The translations under genes and the position numbers were made by a program. A DNA stretch of 5,171 nt from Gemmobacter sp964439015 (GTDB lineage Bacteria > Pseudomonadota > Alphaproteobacteria > Rhodobacterales > Rhodobacteraceae), in contig CAYTMV010000106.1 in NCBI GenBank assembly GCA_964439015.1, positions 1-5,171 on the forward strand. The letters run 5' to 3'. Below the pieces are notes generated by a model. The model was not told the DNA's origin. It was given only the letters and a program-made list of their open reading frames with translations, and made no database searches. Position 1 is the first letter of the stretch. Every line of letters begins with the position of its first letter. Positions 1 to 4,601 of this stretch are shown piece by piece.

Positions 1-1070
1 CCGCGATCGGCCATCTTGGACAGCAGCGCCGCATCCAGCGAGGACTGGATCGCCGGGTTCACGGTCTCGACGGCCGACAGCACGCCCACCCTTGGATCCA
101 TGCCCAGCGAGCGCGCAAGGTCGATGGCGTTCTGGCAGATGTCCACCTTGGTGGCCAGATCCGGAGCGATGTTGATGGCGGCATCGGTCACAAGGATTGG
201 CTCGGGCTGGCCGGGCACGTCCATCACGAAAATATGGGTGAAGCGCCGCCCGATCCGTAGGCCGGTCACCTTGTCCAGCATCGGCTTCAGCAGGTCGTCG
301 GTGTGCAGATGACCCTTCATCACCGCGGCCGCCCGCCCCTCATGCACCAGGCTGCAGGCCATGGCCGCGGCCTCGACGTCGCCCGGCACGTCGATCACCT
401 CCAGCCCGGAAAGATCGGCCCCGATCTGGGTGGCGGTCTCAAGGATCGCTGCGGCCCGACCGATCAGGATCGGGGTGATGATGCTTTCGCGCCAGGCCAG
501 CAGCGCCCCGCCAAGACTGTTGGCATCATCGGGGCAAACCACTGCGGTGGGCAGCGCCGGCAAGGGACGGGCTTGATCCAGGAGCGCCTCGAAATGCCGG
601 TGCCTCTGGACGATCAGGCCCGGAATCTCGATCCCCTCGCGGTCAAACTTTTCGACCGGGGCGATGACCCGTGCCTGCCCGGTCAGCACCACCGCGCCGT
701 CGTCCAGACGGGTGATCTCGGTCCGCAGGACCACTTCGCCGTCCTGCTTGTCCAGCACGGTCACCCGGCAGCACAGCTCGTCCCCGGCATGGACGCGCTC
801 ATGAAAATCGAGGGTCTGGGCCTTGTAGAGGGTCCCTGGCCCCGGCAGCAACGTGCCCAGAACCGCCGAGATCAGCGAGGCCACCAGCATTCCGGGCGCT
901 ACGCCGTCAGGCCGGCCGTCGCGGTCTTCATCCTCGCGCGTCAGGTGCAACGGGTTGAAATTGCCGGATACGGCGGCAAAGGAATAGACGTCGTCGGCCG
1001 TCAACAACCGCCGGATCTCGGCATGGTCGCCGGGCTGCAATTCGTCGAAAGTGCGGTTTACGATGTGCAT
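1..1070 (-). CDS. MaoC-like hotdog / phosphate acetyl(butyryl)transferase fusion, C-terminus beyond the window
   Basis: Reading leftward from 1070 gives 356 residues with no stop before the edge. The family (annotated as bifunctional enoyl-CoA hydratase/phosphate acetyltransferase) is usually about 470 residues, so roughly a quarter is missing. Residues 1-140 are a MaoC/PhaJ-like hotdog domain, with RTFDEL at 6-11, SGNFNPLHL at 35-43 and PGMLVASLISAVLG at 59-72. Residues from about 150 on are a Ptb/Pta-type phosphotransacylase, with VMKGHLHTDDLL around M251, then ILVTDAAINIAPD and the segment ending SKMADR. Family knowledge: the transferase half interconverts acyl-CoA and acyl-phosphate in the cytoplasm, often beside acetate kinase and fabI, which would lie to the left. 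The usual hydratase Asp appears to be Asn37, so hydratase activity is doubtful. Start: ATG at 1070 follows AGG with 6 bases between. An in-frame ATG at 1091 (seven more residues, GGAAG only 2 bases upstream) is an alternative. Family assignment is confident; the acyl substrate is not known. Confidence 0.9.
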   Translation of the reverse strand, partial: MHIVNRTFDELQPGDHAEIRRLLTADDVYSFAAVSGNFNPLHLTREDEDRDGRPDGVAPGMLVASLISAVLGTLLPGPGTLYKAQTLDFHERVHAGDELCCRVTVLDKQDGEVVLRTEITRLDDGAVVLTGQARVIAPVEKFDREGIEIPGLIVQRHRHFEALLDQARPLPALPTAVVCPDDANSLGGALLAWRESIITPILIGRAAAILETATQIGADLSGLEVIDVPGDVEAAAMACSLVHEGRAAAVMKGHLHTDDLLKPMLDKVTGLRIGRRFTHIFVMDVPGQPEPILVTDAAINIAPDLATKVDICQNAIDLARSLGMDPRVGVLSAVETVNPAIQSSLDAALLSKMADR

Positions 1071-1146
1071 CTCTGACCTGTCCGCTGTCATGGCTTCCGT
1101 GACGCTGGATTAGGCCAGCCAGCCGCAAGGCGCACCCCCTTTTTGC

Positions 1147-1158
1147 CGCGACGTCGCG
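1147..1158. repeat. Perfect 12-base palindrome CGCGACGTCGCG
   Basis: The sequence is its own reverse complement and is flanked by five T on the left and six T on the right. It lies 77 bases upstream of the left gene's start and 117 bases upstream of manC. It could be a symmetric operator or a by-product of GC-rich composition. As RNA it could form only a short stem (four G-C pairs around ACGT), so a terminator is unlikely despite the following T run. Confidence 0.5.
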
Positions 1159-1182
1159 TTTTTTAGATGGCGATTCGGCCCG

Positions 1183-1211
1183 TCGAACGAAAAAATGCCA
1201 CATCCGTTCGA
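1183..1211. repeat. Inverted repeat TCGAACG / CGTTCGA, possible operator
   Basis: The arms are at 1183-1189 and 1205-1211. They are perfect 7-base complements around a 15-base AT-rich spacer, so the arm starts are 22 bases apart, about two helical turns. The position 64-92 bases upstream of manC suits a dimeric regulator site. No known regulator is recognised. Confidence 0.45.
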
Positions 1212-1264
1212 TAGTTTTGTGTCTCGCCGCGCAAATTGGCCTATCAAGGCAGGCGTGGCCAATC

Positions 1265-1269
1265 AGAGG
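1265..1269 (+). promoter_or_regulatory. Ribosome binding site of manC
   Basis: AGAGG lies five bases before the ATG at 1275. This favours that ATG over the in-frame TTG at 1236, which would add 13 residues unlike family N-termini and has no purine-rich site in front. Confidence 0.75.
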
Positions 1270-1274
1270 TTGAA

Positions 1275-2711
1275 ATGCAGTCTGACGACGTGATCTGCCC
1301 GGTGGTTCTTTGCGGTGGCTCTGGCACGCGTCTGTGGCCTTTGTCACGCCAAAGCTACCCCAAACAGTTTGCGCCGTTGACGGGAACCAAGTCGCTGTTC
1401 CGCACCACGCTGGAGCGTGTGTCTGGAGCCGGGTTCTCGGCGCCTCTGGTGCTGACGGCGGATGATTTCCGTTTCATTGTCACCGATGAGATGGCCGCTG
1501 CCGGGGTGACGCCGCGGGGCATCCTGATCGAGCCGCAGGCGCGCAACACCGCACCGGCGATCCTGTCGGCGGCGCTGTGGCTGGCGGACAGGGATCCCGC
1601 GGCGGTGATGCTGGTGCTGCCCTCGGATCATGTGATCCCGGATGCCAAAGGCTTTCGGGCGGCAGTGGCGGCGGCCCTGCCGCAGGCCGTGGCCGGGCAG
1701 ATCGTGACTTTCGGCGTCATGCCCACCCGACCCGAGACCGGCTATGGCTATCTGCGGCTGGCCTCTGGCGCTGATCCGCTGGCGGATGCGCCTCAGCCCT
1801 TGGCGGGGTTTGTCGAAAAGCCCGACACCGCCCGGGCGTTGGCAATGCTGGCTGAGGGGGGGTATTTGTGGAATGCGGGGATCTTTCTGTTTTCCGCCGC
1901 CACGATGATCGCCGCCTTCGAGGCGCATGCCCCCGAGATGCCGGAGCCGGCCCGTGCCGCAGTGGCGGGCGCGCGGTCGGACCTCGGTTTCTGTCGTCTT
2001 GACCCGACAGCCTTCGCCCGGATGGCGGATATCTCGATCGACTATGCGATCATGGAACGGGCGGCGAACCTGTCGGTCATGCCGTGGCGCGGCGCCTGGT
2101 CGGATCTGGGCAGTTGGGAGGCCGTCTGGCAGGAAGTGGCGGCAGATGACGCGGGTAATGTCGCTGTCGGTGTCGTCACCGCCATCGACTGCAAGGGTAG
2201 CCTGCTGCGCGCCGAAGCCGAAGGGCAGGAGCTGGTGGCGATCGGGCTGACCGACATCGTCGCCGTCGCCATGCCCGACGCGGTGCTGGTTGCGCACAAG
2301 TCCGACAGCCAGAAGGTCAAGGATGCCGTCGCGGCGCTGAAGGCTCGCGGCGCCAAGCAGGCCACCGCCTTTCCGCGCGATCACCGGCCATGGGGCTGGT
2401 TTGACAGTCTGATTGTGGGCGACCGCTTTCAGGTCAAACGGATCATGGTTCATCCCGGTGCGGCGCTGAGCCTGCAATCCCATCACCACCGGGCCGAGCA
2501 TTGGATCGTGGTGCAGGGCACGGCGCGGGTGACGATCGGGGATGCGGTGCAGCTCGTGTCCGAGAACCAGTCGGTCTATATCCCGCTGGGCACCCGTCAC
2601 CGGCTGGAAAACCCGGGCAAGTTGCCGATGATCCTGATCGAGGTGCAGACCGGCAGCTACCTGGGCGAGGATGACATCATCCGCTACGAGGATGTCTATG
2701 CGCGCGACTGA
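1275..2711 (+). CDS. manC: Mannose-1-phosphate guanylyltransferase / mannose-6-phosphate isomerase
   Basis: This 478-residue cytoplasmic enzyme has the usual length for the bifunctional ManC/AlgA/XanB family. The N-terminal nucleotidyltransferase domain joins GTP and mannose-1-phosphate to give GDP-mannose and pyrophosphate. Its signature GGSGTRLWPLSR is at 14-25, PKQF at 29-32, EPQARNTAPA at 86-95, LPSDH at 115-119, TGYGYL at 155-160, FVEKP at 179-183 and WNAGIFLF at 199-206. The C-terminal part (about 365-478) is a type II phosphomannose isomerase cupin interconverting fructose-6-phosphate and mannose-6-phosphate. It has PWGWF at 372-376 and the metal-binding motif QSHHHRAEHW at 401-410. 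No key residue is missing in either half, so both activities are expected. It is the first gene of an operon with manB, which supplies the step between its two reactions. The likely end use is exopolysaccharide, capsule or LPS, but no glycosyltransferase is in view to say which. Confidence 0.97.
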   Translation: MQSDDVICPVVLCGGSGTRLWPLSRQSYPKQFAPLTGTKSLFRTTLERVSGAGFSAPLVLTADDFRFIVTDEMAAAGVTPRGILIEPQARNTAPAILSAALWLADRDPAAVMLVLPSDHVIPDAKGFRAAVAAALPQAVAGQIVTFGVMPTRPETGYGYLRLASGADPLADAPQPLAGFVEKPDTARALAMLAEGGYLWNAGIFLFSAATMIAAFEAHAPEMPEPARAAVAGARSDLGFCRLDPTAFARMADISIDYAIMERAANLSVMPWRGAWSDLGSWEAVWQEVAADDAGNVAVGVVTAIDCKGSLLRAEAEGQELVAIGLTDIVAVAMPDAVLVAHKSDSQKVKDAVAALKARGAKQATAFPRDHRPWGWFDSLIVGDRFQVKRIMVHPGAALSLQSHHHRAEHWIVVQGTARVTIGDAVQLVSENQSVYIPLGTRHRLENPGKLPMILIEVQTGSYLGEDDIIRYEDVYARD

Positions 2712-2720
2712 CCGCAGCCG

Positions 2721-2728
2721 AAAGGGGG
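2721..2728 (+). promoter_or_regulatory. Ribosome binding site of manB
   Basis: AAAGGGGG ends five bases before the ATG at 2734, inside the 22-base gap after the manC stop. It fixes the manB start. A longer reading frame from 2671 overlaps manC by 41 bases and adds 21 residues with no family resemblance before the conserved KFGTSGLRG. Confidence 0.8.
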
Positions 2729-2733
2729 CATCC

Positions 2734-4122
2734 ATGGCACCGAAATTCGGCACCAGCGGCCTGCGCGGGTTGGTGGTGGAGTTGACGGCGGATCTGGTGG
2801 CCGATCATGTCGGCGCCTTTGTCACAGCCTGTCCTACCGGTGGGGCGCTTTGGGTCGGGCACGACCTGCGGCCGTCCTCGCCGGATCTGGCAGGGGTGGT
2901 GCTGGAGGCCGCGCGCGGCTTGGGGCTGGCCACCGTCGATTGCGGCGCGCTGCCCACGCCCGCGCTGGCGCAGGCTGCGATGGCGGCAGGGGCGGCCGCG
3001 ATCATGGTTACCGGCAGTCACATCCCTGCCGATCGCAACGGGCTGAAATTTTACACGCCCGCCGGCGAGATCACCAAGGCGGAAGAGGCAGCCATCCTGA
3101 CTGCCCTGGATGCGCAGGTGACGCTTAAGCCCGGCCCCGCCACGCGGCTCGACCGCAACGCCGGGGCTGGCTGGGTGGCGCGCGTTGTGCGGGGCTTTGG
3201 CCCTCAGGCGCTGGCCGGTCTGCGGCTGGGCGTCTGGTCACACAGCTCGGTCAGCCGCGATCTGCTGCTGGCCGCACTGCCGGCGCTGGGGGCAGAGGTC
3301 CTGGAATTGGGGCGCTCGGACCAGTTCATCCCGGTCGATACCGAGGCCGTGCCGCAAGCTGTGCGCGCGCAACTGGCCGCATGGGCTGCTGCCCACCGGC
3401 TGGACGCGATCTTGTCGACCGACGGTGATGGCGACCGGCCGCTGATGACCGATGGGCGCGGCCGGGTGATCCCCGGCGACATCCTTGGTCAGATCGCGGC
3501 AGCCGTGCTGGGGGCGGAGGTGGTCGTGACCCCAGTCTCGTCCAACAGCGGGGTCGAGGCTGCCGCGCGGTTTTCGCAGGTGATTCGTACCCGGATCGGC
3601 TCCCCCTTCGTGATTGCGGCGATGGCGGCGGCAGGGGGGCGTGTGGCGGGGTATGAGGCCAATGGCGGCTTTCTGCTGGGCTTTGCCGCTGAAGGTCCGG
3701 CCGGGCCGATTGCGCCGCTGATGACCCGGGACAGCCTGTTGCCGATGGTTTGTGTGCTGTCCGAGGCGCGCCGAACGGACGGTCTGGACCGGCTGATCGC
3801 GGCGCAACCGCCCCGTTTCACCGCTGCGGACCGGCTGGAGAACGTGCCTGTCGCGACGGCACGCGCGTTTCTCTCAGAGCTGGCGGCCCCTGCGACCATG
3901 GCCGCGTTTCTGGCCCCCTTTGGCGGCACCCCGGCCCTGACCGATCATACAGACGGATCGCGCTTTGCCTTGTCCACGGGCCGCATCCTGCATCTGCGGC
4001 CTTCGGGCAACGCGCCCGAGTTTCGCGTCTATGTCGAGGCCGAGGCGCCCGAGGCCGCAGAAGCGATGCTGGCGCTGGCGCTGGATATGCTGCGGGACGG
4101 GCTGGGGCAGGGCGATCCATGA
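2734..4122 (+). CDS. manB: Phosphomannomutase (alpha-D-phosphohexomutase superfamily)
   Basis: This 462-residue enzyme converts mannose-6-phosphate to mannose-1-phosphate, linking the isomerase and guanylyltransferase activities of the upstream ManC. All four superfamily sites are visible. The N-terminal KFGTSGLRG is at 4-12. The phosphoserine loop TGSHIPADRNGLKF is at 93-106, with catalytic Ser95. The metal loop DGDGDR is at 230-235. The sugar-specificity loop GYEANGG is at 306-312, and the phosphate-binding loop RPSGNAPEFR is at 422-431. TGSHIP, EANGG and RPSGNAPEFR replace the commoner TASHNP, GEMSGH and RPSGTEP. As far as I recall, this set marks the phosphomannomutase branch found in O-antigen and capsule loci, so mannose specificity is likely, though some family members also take glucose phosphates. 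The gap after manC is 22 bases, so the genes are probably co-transcribed. The stop codon overlaps the T tract of the convergent terminator. The protein is cytoplasmic, with no membrane segment. Confidence 0.95.
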   Translation: MAPKFGTSGLRGLVVELTADLVADHVGAFVTACPTGGALWVGHDLRPSSPDLAGVVLEAARGLGLATVDCGALPTPALAQAAMAAGAAAIMVTGSHIPADRNGLKFYTPAGEITKAEEAAILTALDAQVTLKPGPATRLDRNAGAGWVARVVRGFGPQALAGLRLGVWSHSSVSRDLLLAALPALGAEVLELGRSDQFIPVDTEAVPQAVRAQLAAWAAAHRLDAILSTDGDGDRPLMTDGRGRVIPGDILGQIAAAVLGAEVVVTPVSSNSGVEAAARFSQVIRTRIGSPFVIAAMAAAGGRVAGYEANGGFLLGFAAEGPAGPIAPLMTRDSLLPMVCVLSEARRTDGLDRLIAAQPPRFTAADRLENVPVATARAFLSELAAPATMAAFLAPFGGTPALTDHTDGSRFALSTGRILHLRPSGNAPEFRVYVEAEAPEAAEAMLALALDMLRDGLGQGDP

Positions 4123-4149
4123 AAAATCCCGCGGCATGACCGCGGGATT
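4121..4149 (-). terminator. Intrinsic terminator of the DUF1127 transcript, shared convergent region
   Basis: A perfect 10-base stem (arms 4125-4134 and 4140-4149) encloses a 5-base loop. Read on the minus strand, the second arm runs into five U (4126-4122) and then C, a good Rho-independent terminator for the leftward DUF1127 transcript. On the plus strand the hairpin starts two bases after the manB stop but is followed by no U run, so it is a poor terminator there, though it may protect the manCB mRNA end. Confidence 0.8.
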
Positions 4150-4153
4150 GATC

Positions 4154-4166
4154 TGTCTTCAAGACA
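4154..4166. repeat. Palindrome TGTCTT-C-AAGACA in the convergent gap
   Basis: Six-base perfect arms surround a single central base, between the terminator and the next hairpin. It lies in the predicted 3' untranslated part of the DUF1127 mRNA. It could be a DNA-binding site or a small RNA stem with an opened loop. No known motif is recognised. Confidence 0.4.
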
Positions 4167-4170
4167 TTTC

Positions 4171-4192
4171 CTCACCCGGCGCAGCCGGGGAG
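4171..4192 (-). other. Stable hairpin just after the DUF1127 stop codon
   Basis: CCCGGC (4175-4180) pairs with GCCGGG (4184-4189) around a 3-base loop. The outer CTC/GAG pair extends it to nine base pairs with one bulged A at 4174. No U run follows on either strand, so it is not a classical terminator. On the minus strand it begins 11 bases past the stop codon and may protect the mRNA or be part of a 3'-end small RNA. Confidence 0.5.
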
Positions 4193-4203
4193 CTATATCA
4201 AAA

Positions 4204-4419
4204 TCAGGCCAGCTCGGCGGATTTCAGAGCCACGGCTTCGATCTCGCAGCGGGTGATGCCGATATCGGACAGATCACGATCAGACAGACCACGCAGTTCG
4301 TTGACAGTAGCGATATAGGCTACGCGGCGTTTGTAGATTTCAACGATACCGTTGAAAATCTTCGCGAAAAACGAGCCGGAGTGCGAGGGCGAGGTGTGGT
4401 GGGCGGCAACGTAAGCCAT
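4204..4419 (-). CDS. DUF1127 small protein
   Basis: This is a 71-residue basic protein with no signal peptide or membrane span. The C-terminal half carries the DUF1127 (YjiS-like) pattern: TVNELRGLSDRDLSDIGITR at residues 38-57, followed by EIEAVALKSAELA. The N-terminal part (SFFAKIFNGIVEIYKRR, 16-32) looks like an amphipathic helix. Family knowledge: DUF1127 proteins are short and arginine-rich, often induced by stress. In Rhodobacter sphaeroides the DUF1127 protein CcaF1 has been described as acting in RNA turnover, encoded just upstream of the CcsR small RNAs and under RpoH control. I infer a similar post-transcriptional or stress role here but cannot show it. The start at 4419 is set by AGGAG six bases upstream. 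In-frame ATGs at 4425 and 4440 are badly placed for that site. It is transcribed alone, between the peroxiredoxin terminator and its own. Confidence 0.9.
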   Translation of the reverse strand: MAYVAAHHTSPSHSGSFFAKIFNGIVEIYKRRVAYIATVNELRGLSDRDLSDIGITRCEIEAVALKSAELA

Positions 4420-4425
4420 GGTCAT

Positions 4426-4430
4426 CTCCT
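4426..4430 (-). promoter_or_regulatory. Strong ribosome binding site of the DUF1127 gene
   Basis: AGGAG on the minus strand lies six bases from the ATG at 4419. This decides the start among three closely spaced in-frame ATGs (4440, 4425, 4419) and suggests efficient translation. Confidence 0.85.
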
Positions 4431-4439
4431 GAACAATCA

Positions 4440-4528
4440 TTGCGCTGTTGCGCTGGGTTGACGGGTAAATGGACCCGGTGCCCCCAAAGGACAAGACGAC
4501 CTTTCTGCGATGCGGCGTTGCGCTGGGT
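4440..4528. repeat. Three copies of TTGCGCTG upstream of the DUF1127 gene
   Basis: TTGCGCTG occurs in tandem at 4440-4447 and 4448-4455 and again at 4518-4525. The last two copies are part of a 12-base direct repeat, GTTGCGCTGGGT, at 4447-4458 and 4517-4528, exactly 70 bases apart. The copies flank the candidate promoter: the tandem pair sits in the predicted leader and the distal copy upstream of the -35. They may be regulator binding sites or a small duplication. Confidence 0.6.
4466..4495 (-). promoter_or_regulatory. Candidate heat-shock-sigma (RpoH-type) promoter of the DUF1127 gene
   Basis: On the minus strand, CTTGTCC (4495-4489) and CCATTTA (4472-4466) are separated by 16 bases, with 19 bases between CTTG and CCAT. 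This resembles the RpoH consensus of CTTG followed by a CCAT-containing -10. The start of transcription would fall near 4459, leaving a leader of about 40 bases. A housekeeping reading (TTGTCC, 17 bases, CATTTA) has a poor -10. It was found by eye, so it is tentative. Confidence 0.45.
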
Positions 4529-4549
4529 GCATGGCTGTTCAGGGTCTGC

Positions 4550-4593
4550 CAACGAAAAGGCCCCGCATCGCGCGGGGCCTCGGTCTTTCGTTG
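4550..4593 (-). terminator. Intrinsic terminator of the peroxiredoxin gene
   Basis: On the minus strand a perfect 9-base GC-rich stem (arms 4580-4572 and 4566-4558, 5-base loop) is followed by UUUUCG, starting about 20 bases past the stop codon. Complementary CAACGAAA (4550-4557) and TTTCGTTG (4586-4593) can extend it to a 17-base-pair stem with a 5-base one-sided bulge (4581-4585). It should separate the peroxiredoxin transcript from the DUF1127 gene. Confidence 0.85.
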
Positions 4594-4601
4594 CCGATCG
4601 T

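Larger units (their letters stand above)
1071..1274. promoter_or_regulatory. Divergent intergenic region between the MaoC-Pta gene and manC
   Basis: This 204-base non-coding stretch separates two divergently read genes, so it should hold promoters for both. It is more AT-rich than the flanking genes, with T runs at 1140-1144 and 1159-1164 and an A run at 1190-1195. It contains a 12-base palindrome (1147-1158) and a 7-base inverted repeat (1183-1211). I could not find a convincing -35/-10 pair on either strand. A TTGTGT at 1217-1222 is followed only by weak -10 matches. Confidence 0.6.

Noticed and set aside
303..1076. A 257-codon plus-strand open frame over the left gene
   Set aside because: It is a shadow of the minus-strand MaoC-Pta gene, which shows conserved motifs throughout; the plus-strand product resembles nothing known to me.
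1110..1130. GGCCAGCCAGCC tandem tetramers in the intergenic region
   Set aside because: The run is short and expected by chance in this base composition; no structure or site could be assigned.
1147..1164. Palindrome plus T6 as a rightward intrinsic terminator
   Set aside because: The stem would have only four base pairs closing a 4-base loop, and no plus-strand gene lies upstream to terminate.
1236..1274. TTG at 1236 as the manC start
   Set aside because: It has no ribosome binding site and adds 13 unconserved residues, whereas the ATG at 1275 has AGAGG five bases upstream.
2671..2733. Upstream in-frame start for manB overlapping manC
   Set aside because: The extra residues have no family resemblance, and the ATG at 2734 has a strong AAAGGGGG site directly before the conserved N-terminus.
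1344..2753. A 469-codon open frame antisense to manC on the minus strand
   Set aside because: It mirrors manC codons in GC-rich DNA. Its product is low-complexity, rich in Arg, His, Gly and Gln, with no recognisable domain, and manC has complete motifs along its whole length.
4420..4494. DUF1127 start at the TTG at 4494 or the ATG at 4440
   Set aside because: The TTG at 4494 lies inside the candidate -35 element, and the AGGAG at 4430-4426 is correctly spaced only for the ATG at 4419.
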